In this document: positions 8,118 to 16,152 of the stretch, one piece after another | Layout of the letters: each line of letters starts with the position of its first letter | Numbering within the stretch: the first letter of the stretch is position 1 | Source of the DNA: Butyrivibrio sp. | Lineage (GTDB): Bacteria; Bacillota; Clostridia; Lachnospirales; Lachnospiraceae | NCBI GenBank assembly: GCA_024690485.1 | Contig: JAILPB010000066.1 | Coordinates: forward strand, 1-44,285 | Direction of reading: 5' to 3' | DNA length: 44,285 nt | Notes under the pieces: generated by a model | Database searches by the model: none | The model's input: only the letters and a program-made list of their open reading frames with translations | What the model was told of the DNA's origin: nothing | Position numbers and translations under genes: made by a program

Positions 8118-9497
8118 TTACGCAGCCGCCTGTCTCTCCTTAAGTCTTGCAGGTCTTACCCACTTGAAATAGAAGTAGATCAGTTCCACAACGCAGCAGC
8201 TCATCCAGCCCACAGGATAGCCAAAGCCTACCCACTTTGCAGTGTTTGAGATGTAGTGAGTCAGGATGAAAAGATAGATCTGTCTGACCACTACGAAGTT
8301 GGCGATCATGATAAACATGGGGCCCTGGGAATCTCCTCTGCCCCTTAGTGATCCTGCCAAAGTGTGGTTTACGCAGTTTGCCACAAGGAAAAATGTATTG
8401 GTCCTGATAAACAAAACACCATACTCAATAACCGACGGATCCTGTGAAAAGAGCCTGATAGAAAGCTCTGCAAAGATATAGAGCGCAATAGCAATGACAA
8501 AAGTGATAAAGGTACTCATGGAAATTGCTGTGACGGTTCCGCGGTTTGCCCTCTTTTCCTTGCCTGCTCCGACATTCTGACTGACAAAGGTAGTTGCAGC
8601 CATGGCCATACTGGACATAGGCAGCATTATGAACATATCAAGCTTGTTGTAGCTACTCCAACCCGCCATGCAACTGGATCCAAAGGAGTTTATATAGGAC
8701 TGAACGAATACATTTGAAAAAGCTGTGATAACGGACTGGATTCCTGTGGGAAGTCCAACCACAAATATTCTCCTTAAAATCTCAGTATCTATCCTAAGGT
8801 CACTAAAGCTGAGCTTATAGATGTCCTCTGTCTTGGTAAGGAGCACCAGAATGAGAATCGCTGATATAAACTGGGAAATAATGGTTGCATAGGCAACTCC
8901 GGAGATTCCCATCTTAAGGCCAAGGACAAAAGTAAGGTCTAAGATGATGTTCATGATACTGGTCAGAACAAGGAACATCAGAGGCCTCGTAGTATCGCCC
9001 ACAGCCCTCAGTATGCCGCTTCCCATGTTGTAAATCAGAAGGCCTGAAAATCCAATGAAATATATAGTCAGGTAAGTTGTTGCATCATCCATAACGTCAT
9101 CGGGAGTCGCCATGAATCTCAGCATAGGATTAACTCCCATAACTCCGATGATTGTGAAAACCACACAGAACACAAAGGTCACAGCCATTGTGGTCTCGAT
9201 GGCGTCGTGGAGCCTTTTTATATCTTTTCCGCCAAAGAAATTGGAGATAAGAACTCCCGCGCCTATGGAAAATCCATTAAAGAAAAACACCAGCATATTC
9301 ACGATCATAGTGGTGGAGCCGATGGCTGCAAGAGCCTCTTTTCCTACGAAATTACCTACCACGATGGAATCTACTGTGTTATAAAGCATCTGGAAAATGT
9401 TACCCAGCATAAGGGGCAGCGAAAAAAGCAGTATCTGCTTTACGATCGAGCCTTCTGTCATGTCTTTTGTTGTAGTTTTTGCGCCAATCTGTGCCAT
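8118..9497 (-). CDS. MATE family multidrug/toxin exporter
   Basis: 459 residues with about twelve hydrophobic helices in two similar halves. Typical MATE segments are visible: PLMLGNIFQMLYNTVDSIVVG at the first helix, GKEALAAIGS, and in the second half SNVFVQSYINSFG and FVSQNVGAGKEKRA. The family exports cationic compounds using a Na+ or H+ gradient; the substrate here is not known. The gene is divergent from the operon starting at 9687 and ends 111 bases before the tex start. A GGGG stretch lies upstream of the ATG, so the start is plausible. Confidence 0.9.
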   Translation of the reverse strand: MAQIGAKTTTKDMTEGSIVKQILLFSLPLMLGNIFQMLYNTVDSIVVGNFVGKEALAAIGSTTMIVNMLVFFFNGFSIGAGVLISNFFGGKDIKRLHDAIETTMAVTFVFCVVFTIIGVMGVNPMLRFMATPDDVMDDATTYLTIYFIGFSGLLIYNMGSGILRAVGDTTRPLMFLVLTSIMNIILDLTFVLGLKMGISGVAYATIISQFISAILILVLLTKTEDIYKLSFSDLRIDTEILRRIFVVGLPTGIQSVITAFSNVFVQSYINSFGSSCMAGWSSYNKLDMFIMLPMSSMAMAATTFVSQNVGAGKEKRANRGTVTAISMSTFITFVIAIALYIFAELSIRLFSQDPSVIEYGVLFIRTNTFFLVANCVNHTLAGSLRGRGDSQGPMFIMIANFVVVRQIYLFILTHYISNTAKWVGFGYPVGWMSCCVVELIYFYFKWVRPARLKERQAAA

Positions 9498-9655
9498 AAT
9501 GAAACCCCATCTATCTTTTTTCTATTTAAAAGCATAGCACAAAAGTCCACTTAAAAAGTACTCATTTTCTGACATTTGATTGTCACTTTTTTACCAAATT
9601 TTAATACACATTGGGCTGCATTTGAGTTAGAATTATTGTGAAGAATTATATTAAT

Positions 9656-9689
9656 AAGGAGGCTTGCAGCCAGCTGCAATTTGGATATG
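9656..9689 (+). promoter_or_regulatory. Ribosome site separated from the start codon by a hairpin
   Basis: AAGGAGG at 9656-9662 is followed by a perfect stem-loop TTGCAG-CCAG-CTGCAA at 9664-9679 and then ATG at 9687. The linear gap of 24 bases is too long, but folding the 16-base hairpin away leaves 8 bases, an ideal distance. This supports ATG 9687 over the in-frame TTG at 9681 and suggests structure-dependent initiation. Confidence 0.55.
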
Positions 9690-10076
9690 ACTGAAAGTTT
9701 TGAATACAACCAGACTCACAATCCACTAAATCCGCGGGTTGTACTTGCAACAACCGCATCAACCATTGGTCTGGTATCCATTGCACTGATCGTCAGCATA
9801 TATCTGGCAATTATCCTCGGCGGAATCGCCATAGTTCTGGCAGTTCTCTCAAGAGGCGAGGACGGGAAGTTCCTTCCCCAGGCAAAAAAAGCCATCGGAT
9901 TTGGATCAGTTGCAATAGTTATAAGCTATATTTTACTTGTGAACTCCGCCATCAGTTATTTTACTGACCCTGAACTTAGAAAATCCGTAAATAAATTTTC
10001 CGAATCCATCTCCGGCGAGAGTTTCGATGACACCTTGAATGAACTTGGGGAGAGTTTAGGTATATCTTTCAAGTAA
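9687..10076 (+). CDS. Small membrane protein of unknown function
   Basis: 129 residues from ATG 9687. A short polar N-terminus (residues 1-20) is followed by two or three hydrophobic helices: residues 21-55 are rich in Ile/Val/Ala and could form one or two spans, residues 67-85 another. The C-terminal tail of about 35 residues is acidic and amphipathic (repeated SES/DTLNELGESLG). It resembles the small DUF4190-like membrane proteins in general shape, but I do not recognise a specific family. It is the first gene of a plus-strand operon and lies 45 bases before the metalloprotease-like gene. Confidence 0.6.
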   Translation: MTESFEYNQTHNPLNPRVVLATTASTIGLVSIALIVSIYLAIILGGIAIVLAVLSRGEDGKFLPQAKKAIGFGSVAIVISYILLVNSAISYFTDPELRKSVNKFSESISGESFDDTLNELGESLGISFK

Positions 10077-10121
10077 AGATGTGTTGTCTATCAGCAAGGG
10101 GAGCTGTGAAAGGAAGGGCTT

Positions 10122-10652
10122 ATGAGTGGTATAAATGGCATAGGCTTTAACGCTTCATATACATCCGGTATGTTTGGTCCTGCTTTTGCAAACGGATCAG
10201 CTACATCTGCCGCTACTTCAGGGGAATCCGCAGGAAAGGTACTGCTCAATCCCGGACAATCCGTTGAGAAGAAGCCCGGTATGCGCTCATCACCGGCTGA
10301 GTGCGAGACCTGCAAAAACAGAAAGTATCAGGACGGATCAAATGAGAACGTATCATTTAAATCCGCTCAGCATATATCTCCGGAAGCTGCTGCTTCCAGA
10401 GTAAGAGGCCATGAGCAGGAGCATGTGGCTAATGCTTACAAAAAGGCAGCTCAGGAAAACGGCAAGGTAATAAATGCCTCCGTTAAAATCGAAACATCCG
10501 TATGTCCCGAATGCGGAAGGACATACGTCTCCGGTGGTCTTACCACCACACAAATTATGTATAAAAACGAAGATAATCCATACTCAAAATCGCAGAAGTC
10601 TGCAGACGCTGCCAGCGGCCTCATTGGCGCCAATATTGATTATGCAGTTTGA
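10122..10652 (+). CDS. SprA / CJM1_0395-type putative metalloprotease
   Basis: 176 residues, with AAGGAAGG before ATG 10122. The motif HEQEH at residues 97-101 is a zinc-metallopeptidase HExxH. Two cysteine pairs flank it, CxxC at 61-64 (CETCKNRKYQDGS) and CxxC at 128-131 (CPECGRTYVSGG), suggesting a second metal site. This arrangement (Cys pair, HExxH after VRGHEQEHV, Cys pair, then a TTTxIxY strand) is that of the SprA-related family often annotated as putative metalloprotease CJM1_0395. No signal peptide is seen; residues 1-55 are Gly/Ser/Ala rich. Substrate and activity are unproven. It sits between two membrane-protein genes in one operon. Confidence 0.75.
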   Translation: MSGINGIGFNASYTSGMFGPAFANGSATSAATSGESAGKVLLNPGQSVEKKPGMRSSPAECETCKNRKYQDGSNENVSFKSAQHISPEAAASRVRGHEQEHVANAYKKAAQENGKVINASVKIETSVCPECGRTYVSGGLTTTQIMYKNEDNPYSKSQKSADAASGLIGANIDYAV

Positions 10653-10681
10653 TGCGGTGGGTTATCTTTTGAAAGGAAGTC

Positions 10682-11413
10682 ATGAGAGAACCCAAAAACA
10701 CAAAACTACTTAAGGCTACAGCTAGAGAAAGGCTTCTTGGCCGCATGGGCACTTTGCTTGCGGCTACTGTTTTGTACCAGATTATCCAGTTTTTCATAAC
10801 AGAATTTGTTTCTGCGATCGTATCACCTACCAACACTATTACTTTGGTGATATATTTCGTATCTGCATTTCTCTTGGAATTATTCTTTGGAGTATTCGTT
10901 TCAGGATTTGCATATCTTTATCTGAATGTTATTTATGCACAGTCAATTTCAGTGGCTGATATTTTTTATGGTTTCAGGCAGAATTCTGATAAGGCTCTGA
11001 TTATCCAGATTCCCTTTGCAATTGCATCTACGCTCCTCTCTGTTGCTCTCTCTGTGGGTTATTACCTCATGAGAATCAAGGCCCCCGGTGAGCAGATTTC
11101 CTTTGCAGTTGCTTTTGCAGTTCTTGGATTTATTCTTTTGATCTATTTAAAGCTGAATTTCGCTATGTCGTTTTTCCTTCTTCACGATTTTCCGGAGAGA
11201 TCAGCTTTTGACCTTTTAAAGACCAGCGAAAAAGTCATGAGAGGCTACAGATTTAGATTGTTCAAGCTTTATTTAAGCTATATTCCACTGTTTCTTTTGG
11301 GAATTATCACATTCTTTGTTCCTTTATTATGGATAAAAGTATACAAAGAGACTGCCTTTGCAGCTTTCTATCAGGACCGCATGGCTATAGCAGCCACAGC
11401 AAAAAATAACTAA
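10682..11413 (+). CDS. DUF975-like integral membrane protein
   Basis: 243 residues, GAAAGGAAG before ATG 10682. The N-terminus (LLKATARERLLGRMGTLLAA) and six hydrophobic segments separated by short loops fit the DUF975 family of membrane proteins common in Firmicutes. A conserved FDLLKTSEKVMRGYRFRLFKLYLSYIP block, split here by a membrane entry, is also typical. The family has no established function. It starts 30 bases after the metalloprotease gene and ends 14 bases before the glycosidase gene, so the four genes are probably co-transcribed. Confidence 0.7.
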   Translation: MREPKNTKLLKATARERLLGRMGTLLAATVLYQIIQFFITEFVSAIVSPTNTITLVIYFVSAFLLELFFGVFVSGFAYLYLNVIYAQSISVADIFYGFRQNSDKALIIQIPFAIASTLLSVALSVGYYLMRIKAPGEQISFAVAFAVLGFILLIYLKLNFAMSFFLLHDFPERSAFDLLKTSEKVMRGYRFRLFKLYLSYIPLFLLGIITFFVPLLWIKVYKETAFAAFYQDRMAIAATAKNN

Positions 11414-11427
11414 GAAAGAAGATTTCT

Positions 11428-13278
11428 ATGGATTTAATTGATGCTATTAAAGCAATCGACAAGTCACACGAAGACGACGTCCTTCACAGACTTACCACTG
11501 TCTGGGGCGACAATCTGGATAAGGACAATATCCTTAAGGAGTATCCCCGTCCGCAGTTTGAGAGGGACAGTTATATCAACTTAAACGGCGAGTGGGATTA
11601 TACATTTTCTAATTCTGATGTAATCCCCGCAAAAAGCACAGGAAAGATACTCGTTCCTTTTTCACCTGAGTGTATTCTCTCAGGCGTTGAGAGGCAACTT
11701 AAGCCCGGAGAATATCTGTGGTACAAGACCATCCTTCCTAAGTTTTCATATGATGATAATTCAAGAGTGCTCCTGCACTTTGGTGCTGTTGATCAGAGAG
11801 CTCACATATTTGTTAATGATAAAAATGTAGGAAGTCACAGCGGCGGATATCTGCCATTTACATTGGATATTACTGATGCCCTGCTTCCCGGTGGTTCTGA
11901 AAACAAGCTCATCGTCATGGTTCAGGACGATAGCGACTCATCCTATCACAGTAGGGGCAAGCAGACTTTAAAGCGCGGCGGCATGTATTACACCGCACAG
12001 AGTGGAATATGGCAGACTGTATGGCTTGAAGTTGTGCCAAAGACTCATATCACAGCCTATCGGATCCTTCCTGACAGGGATTTAAATCATGTGCACATAA
12101 CTATCTGCACTAACGGAGCCTGCGATGTCTCAGTCAGAGTCCTTGATGAGGACGGCGCTGTAACAATCGCTGAGACAGAGGGTACGACTACTCCCGATAA
12201 AAAGGGAAGATACTCACCTGACATTTCTCAGAAGGGAACTTCGACAGACACCTACACCTGTAGCATTTCTATTCCCAAGCCCAAGCTTTGGACACCGGAA
12301 AATCCTTACCTGTACAAGCTTGAATTTCAGGCAGGAAAAGATAAGGTTCGCTCCTATTTTGCTATGCGTTCCTTTACAAAAAAGAAAGATCCAAAGGGAA
12401 ATCCTGTATTTTTCCTTAATAATAAGCCATATTTCTTAAACGGCGTGCTGGATCAGGGATACTGGCCGGATGGTCTCTATACTGCACCCAGCGATGAGGC
12501 TCTTATTTTCGATATCACAGAGATGAAGAAAATGGGCTTTAACATGCTGAGAAAACATATTAAGATCGAGGCTGCCAGATGGTATTACCACTGCGACCGC
12601 CTTGGAATGGTTGTATGGCAGGACATGGTAAGCGGCGGTTCATCCTACGCAAAGCCTGTTGTAAGCTACCTTCCTACTTTGTTCCCTAACGTATTTGGAA
12701 GGATGCCTGATGGTCCCATGAACTACCGCATGTTCTCAAGGCAGTCAGCTACAGGCCGAAAAGAGTGGATCCATGAGATGAAGGAAACCATTCAGGCTCT
12801 TATCAATGTTCCAAGCATTGCAGTATGGGTTCTTTTCAACGAAGGATGGGGACAGTTCAACGCTTCTGCAGCAACCATAATTGCCAGGGACTTTAATGAT
12901 AACAGACTGATAGATCAGGCGAGTGGCTGGTTTGATGAAAATGGCGGCGACTTTAGGAGTGTTCATAATTATTTCAGGACCCTTGAGGTAAAAAAAGATA
13001 AGTATGACCGAGCCTTTGTAATCTCTGAATATGGCGGATATGCCTGCTATATCAAGGGTCACTCCAGCGTAGACAGAATCTACGGTTATAAAAAGTATGA
13101 TACACCGCAGCTACTTACAGGCGCATATAAAAACCTTATGAATAAGACAATCGCAGGACTTAAAAATAAGGGACTTGCGGGAGCCGTATACACCCAGCTT
13201 AGCGACGTTGAAGAAGAGGTAAACGGAATCCTCACCTATGACAGAAGAATCAACAAGCTTAGCTCCCTTAAGAAGTAG
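11428..13278 (+). CDS. Glycoside hydrolase family 2 (beta-galactosidase/glucuronidase-like), cytoplasmic
   Basis: 616 residues without a signal peptide, so it is expected in the cytoplasm. Domain order is that of GH2: N-terminal sugar-binding jelly-roll (about 20-190; INLNGEWDYTF at the start), immunoglobulin-like domain (about 195-310), TIM barrel (about 320-610). The acid/base glutamate is E472 in VLFNEGWGQF and the nucleophile is E534 in VISEYGG. The block KKMGFNMLRKHIKIEAARWYYHCDRLG is the usual entry to the barrel. It lacks the additional C-terminal domains of LacZ, so it is a short GH2. The sugar cannot be decided from sequence alone; beta-galactoside is a common default. Last gene of its operon. 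Confidence 0.88.
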   Translation: MDLIDAIKAIDKSHEDDVLHRLTTVWGDNLDKDNILKEYPRPQFERDSYINLNGEWDYTFSNSDVIPAKSTGKILVPFSPECILSGVERQLKPGEYLWYKTILPKFSYDDNSRVLLHFGAVDQRAHIFVNDKNVGSHSGGYLPFTLDITDALLPGGSENKLIVMVQDDSDSSYHSRGKQTLKRGGMYYTAQSGIWQTVWLEVVPKTHITAYRILPDRDLNHVHITICTNGACDVSVRVLDEDGAVTIAETEGTTTPDKKGRYSPDISQKGTSTDTYTCSISIPKPKLWTPENPYLYKLEFQAGKDKVRSYFAMRSFTKKKDPKGNPVFFLNNKPYFLNGVLDQGYWPDGLYTAPSDEALIFDITEMKKMGFNMLRKHIKIEAARWYYHCDRLGMVVWQDMVSGGSSYAKPVVSYLPTLFPNVFGRMPDGPMNYRMFSRQSATGRKEWIHEMKETIQALINVPSIAVWVLFNEGWGQFNASAATIIARDFNDNRLIDQASGWFDENGGDFRSVHNYFRTLEVKKDKYDRAFVISEYGGYACYIKGHSSVDRIYGYKKYDTPQLLTGAYKNLMNKTIAGLKNKGLAGAVYTQLSDVEEEVNGILTYDRRINKLSSLKK

Positions 13279-13303
13279 TCCCGGAGAAACATTCTATGAA
13301 AAT

Positions 13304-13348
13304 GCACTTCCTTTCGGTGAAATGATTTCACGTAGGGAAGTGCTTTTT
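13304..13348 (+). terminator. Terminator after the GH2 operon
   Basis: GCACTTCC (13304-13311) pairs with GGAAGTGC (13336-13343), and inside the loop GTGAAAT pairs with ATTTCAC. TTTTT follows on the plus strand. The convergent GGDEF gene ends just beyond, so the hairpin may serve both strands. Confidence 0.8.
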
Positions 13349-13351
13349 GAT

Positions 13352-14440
13352 TTAAACTTCTTTTTTATGTCTTTCAGATTTAATGCTGTACAGCTCATCA
13401 TCTGCTTTTTTTATAAGGGCCAGCAGGTCTTCTTTTGAATTCACTACACCAACTGCCATGCCATAACTCACCCTTATTGGGATATCGATTTCCTCAATCC
13501 GGGTTTCCATTACCTTCTTTTCCCACTCATCCATTCGCTCTTTAAAGGAATCCTCTGTGAGCTTAGTTGTCAGAATCAGGAATTCATCGCCTCCGTAGCG
13601 GAAGCAGTCCTTTTTCCTGAATATCTCAAGGAGCCTTCCGGAAGCCATCTTTATGACCTCATCACCTTTTAAATGTCCATACTTATCATTGAAAGCCTTG
13701 AAATAATCTATATCCGACATGGCAACACAGAAAGATGCACCATTCTTGATGGTTATGGAATCAAGCGCAAATCTGTTCATCATACCTGTAAGCTGATCCT
13801 CAGAGGACTTAATATAGAAATCCTCAGCCCTCTGCTGAGCTTCATAGGCCGCGATGATAATATCATTTTTCCTGTGATAATTAACGACACATAGCGACAA
13901 AATTACTACAAGATATGCAAAAGCATTGATAAATACAAGGTTTTTTGCACCGTCATAAGCGAACATCATGGAACACAGAATAATAAATTCTATGATAAGT
14001 AAAACCATGTGATATAAAGGCGTAACCTGAATAAAGGATATAATACCGATAGTTGCTATGAACAATACGATAATCTGCCTGCCCGCCCTATAATTGTTAA
14101 ATGAGGTGTACATGCAAAAAATGGATATAATCAGAATAAAGAACATGACAATAGCAACGGACAGCTTGTGCCCATGTATCTTGCCACGTATAAAAAGTTC
14201 CGCCAAAGCTGCCATTATAAGGCTCGAAACTATGACAATAATGGTAAATATGGTGGTCAGATTGATATAGAAATTGTCATGATAGATAACATAATATCTG
14301 GCCAGAACAAAGCTCTCAATAAGAAAAGTAAAAAAACTCATAGTCTTAATACTGGACATGTTGCCCAGATCTACTATGTCATTTATTTCTTTCTTATTCC
14401 TTGGCAAGAGTAATTTCCATAGTCTGTTAAATAATTCCAT
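13352..14440 (-). CDS. Membrane-bound diguanylate cyclase (GGDEF)
   Basis: 362 residues from ATG 14440, preferred to TTG 14464 because GAGGA stands just before it. Six hydrophobic helices occupy about residues 25-190 and probably form a membrane sensor. The catalytic domain follows a short helix (AYEAQQRAEDFY). The substrate-binding block SDIDYFKAFNDKYGHLKGD and an intact GGDEF at 283-287 indicate an active cyclase that makes c-di-GMP from two GTP. The RKKD before it is one residue out of register for the usual inhibitory RxxD site, so product inhibition may be absent. No EAL domain. A TATAAT at 14485-14490 with a weak -35 could start it. Confidence 0.85.
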   Translation of the reverse strand: MELFNRLWKLLLPRNKKEINDIVDLGNMSSIKTMSFFTFLIESFVLARYYVIYHDNFYINLTTIFTIIVIVSSLIMAALAELFIRGKIHGHKLSVAIVMFFILIISIFCMYTSFNNYRAGRQIIVLFIATIGIISFIQVTPLYHMVLLIIEFIILCSMMFAYDGAKNLVFINAFAYLVVILSLCVVNYHRKNDIIIAAYEAQQRAEDFYIKSSEDQLTGMMNRFALDSITIKNGASFCVAMSDIDYFKAFNDKYGHLKGDEVIKMASGRLLEIFRKKDCFRYGGDEFLILTTKLTEDSFKERMDEWEKKVMETRIEEIDIPIRVSYGMAVGVVNSKEDLLALIKKADDELYSIKSERHKKEV

Positions 14441-14508
14441 AGAATCCTCGCATATTTCCGCCAAAAACTAAAAAGTTCACTAATATTATATACTCTTTTT
14501 TAATTAAA

Positions 14509-15027
14509 TCAGTATTCTACTGTCTTGAACTTTTCCCAGAGATAAACGCCATTTTCTATGCGACTCTTATAGGTGTTTATCATACTCTTTCGAAGAGGCT
14601 CTGCCACATCCGTAAGATCAAACATCCTTGGAACTCTGAGAGTGATAATGTTGATATCCTGAGCAATTCTTCTGGCAATGCCTTCATCCTGCATTGGAAT
14701 CATTCCAAAGAAGGTTGAACCGTAGGTCTTGCTGCTAAGGCAGGACGTAATATAAGTAAGAGACAGATCGTCAAGCTCTTCCAGCATATCGCTGCTAAGC
14801 TCCTGCTTAATTCCGTCTTTATCGCAAAGACCAAGAACTTCCAGATATCCTACGATGCGTTTTCTCTTAAGCCTGGGGAAAGGGAAGCCTGAGCTTCCGT
14901 CCTCACTTAGTAGCATCATAAGTGACCGCAGAAACTTATCGGCGTACTCGTCGCCGTTTTTCTCGTATCTGCGGTCAAACATATGCATACGGTCTTTATA
15001 TTTTTCCAAAAGAACATCAAGTTTCAT
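14509..15027 (-). CDS. Conserved hypothetical protein (possibly DUF6553)
   Basis: 172 residues, soluble, charged, mostly helical by composition; no signal peptide, no membrane span, no known catalytic motif. The N-terminus (VLLEKYKDRMHMFDRRYEKNGDEYADKF) and the central FPFPRLKRKRIVGYLEVLGL block look conserved-family-like; I believe it may be DUF6553 but cannot confirm this. It starts 16 bases after the carbamate kinase-like gene, so the two are very likely co-transcribed. No function is proposed. Confidence 0.6.
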   Translation of the reverse strand: MKLDVLLEKYKDRMHMFDRRYEKNGDEYADKFLRSLMMLLSEDGSSGFPFPRLKRKRIVGYLEVLGLCDKDGIKQELSSDMLEELDDLSLTYITSCLSSKTYGSTFFGMIPMQDEGIARRIAQDINIITLRVPRMFDLTDVAEPLRKSMINTYKSRIENGVYLWEKFKTVEY

Positions 15028-15042
15028 ATATTAAATATCTCT

Positions 15043-15978
15043 TTATGCAGTGATAAATGTACCTGCCTTACCCTTAAGAGCATCTGAAACCTCAGACAGA
15101 GAGGTAATAAGTACGCTACCTGCGGGGTTAGACTTAAGGAAAGAAATAGCTGCCTCAATCTTGGGAAGCATGTTGGTCTCTCCAAAGTGACCTTCTCTGA
15201 TGTACTGCTCTGCAGCTTCAACATTCATTCTCTCGATAGGAGCCTGAGTGTCTTTACCAAAGTCTGTGTAAACATAAGGAACGGAAGTTAAGATGATAAG
15301 TCTGTCTACCTTGAGGTCTGATGCGAGTTTTCCTGCTATAGCATCCTTCTCGATAACTGCTGAAGCACCCTTTAGGACATGTCCCTGCTGGATAACCGGG
15401 ATTCCGCCGCCGCCACAGGCGATAACGATCTGACCTGCATCGGAGAGAGTCTTAATAGTCTCAAGCTCAACGATCTCAATGGGAGAAGGAGCTGCAACTA
15501 TACGAAGATAGCCTTTTCCGGGAACTTCCTTAACGAAATTTCCTTTCTTGATCTCATTATCGGCATCTTCCTTGGACATGTAGCGGCCGATTACCTTGGT
15601 GGGTGCGTAGAAAGCCTCATCATAGGGGTCAACCACAACCTGTGTAAGTATTGTACTAACGGGAGTTGAAATACCTCTGCTGGTAAGCTCGCTCTTTAAT
15701 GAGTTCTGGATATCGTAACCAACATAACCCTGACTCATGGCGCTACATACGCTCATAGGAGCAGGTGTGTAGTCGATATAGATTCTTCTAAGCTCGGTCA
15801 TAGCCTTGTGGATCATGCTGACCTGAGGACCGTTACTGTGTGTGATATTAAGCTGATATCCGGACTGTGCGATATCTGCTAAAGCAACGGCTGTCTTCTG
15901 AACAGCTTCCTTCTGCTCTGACGTTGTATATCCAAGTGCTTCGTGTCCCAGGGACACAACGGCCTTTTTAGTTTCCAT
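15043..15978 (-). CDS. Divergent carbamate kinase family protein
   Basis: 311 residues, GGGAGGA before ATG 15978. The length and blocks such as TQVVVDPYDEAF, GGGGIPV and a MLPKIEAAI helix place it in the carbamate kinase (ArcC) branch of the amino-acid kinase fold, which makes ATP and carbamate from carbamoyl phosphate. The catalytic lysines appear kept (APTKVIG, VIEKD, GKLA). Two glycine-rich substrate loops are changed: the usual GGNA reads GHEA at residues 11-14, and HGNGPQVG reads HSNGPQVS at 47-54. No arcA or arcB is nearby; the partner gene is a hypothetical protein. It may be a paralogue with altered substrate or kinetics. Confidence 0.8.
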   Translation of the reverse strand: METKKAVVSLGHEALGYTTSEQKEAVQKTAVALADIAQSGYQLNITHSNGPQVSMIHKAMTELRRIYIDYTPAPMSVCSAMSQGYVGYDIQNSLKSELTSRGISTPVSTILTQVVVDPYDEAFYAPTKVIGRYMSKEDADNEIKKGNFVKEVPGKGYLRIVAAPSPIEIVELETIKTLSDAGQIVIACGGGGIPVIQQGHVLKGASAVIEKDAIAGKLASDLKVDRLIILTSVPYVYTDFGKDTQAPIERMNVEAAEQYIREGHFGETNMLPKIEAAISFLKSNPAGSVLITSLSEVSDALKGKAGTFITA

Positions 15979-16026
15979 AGTAATAATCCTCCCACGATCC
16001 TAGTATATTTTGAAAAAGATATGTTC

Positions 16027-16035
16027 ATTATAACA
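16027..16035 (-). promoter_or_regulatory. Extended -10 promoter of the carbamate kinase-like gene
   Basis: On the minus strand TGTTATAAT, a perfect extended -10, lies about 50 bases before the ATG at 15978. The -35 hexamer at normal spacing is poor (TTTAGT), as is common with extended -10 promoters. Confidence 0.5.
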
Positions 16036-16072
16036 CGGGGATTTACTGAACTAAATAAATTAAAAAAAATAA

Positions 16073-16101
16073 TTGACATCAGATAAAAACGGATATAAAC
16101 T
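16073..16101 (+). promoter_or_regulatory. Housekeeping promoter of cysK
   Basis: TTGACA at 16073-16078 is a perfect -35. A 17-base spacer leads to TAAACT at 16096-16101; TATAAA at 16094-16099 is an alternative. Transcription would begin near 16108, about 45 bases before the cysK start. Confidence 0.7.
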
Positions 16102-16114
16102 TAATCCATACAAA

Positions 16115-16133
16115 ACCTACTGATAAGGTAGGA
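16115..16133. promoter_or_regulatory. Dyad operator candidate in front of cysK
   Basis: ACCTACTGATAAGGTAGGA has CCTAC and GTAGG arms seven bases apart. It sits just after the predicted transcription start and next to the ribosome site. Spacing and sequence resemble sites of Rrf2-type regulators (CymR/IscR group), which control cysteine synthesis genes in Firmicutes. The regulator is inferred. Confidence 0.5.
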
Positions 16134-16152
16134 AATGGAGGAGGCAGAAAAA

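Noticed and set aside
16100-16152. T-box or other riboswitch before cysK
   Set aside because: The leader is only about 45 bases long and shows just one short dyad, too small for a T-box or SAM riboswitch.
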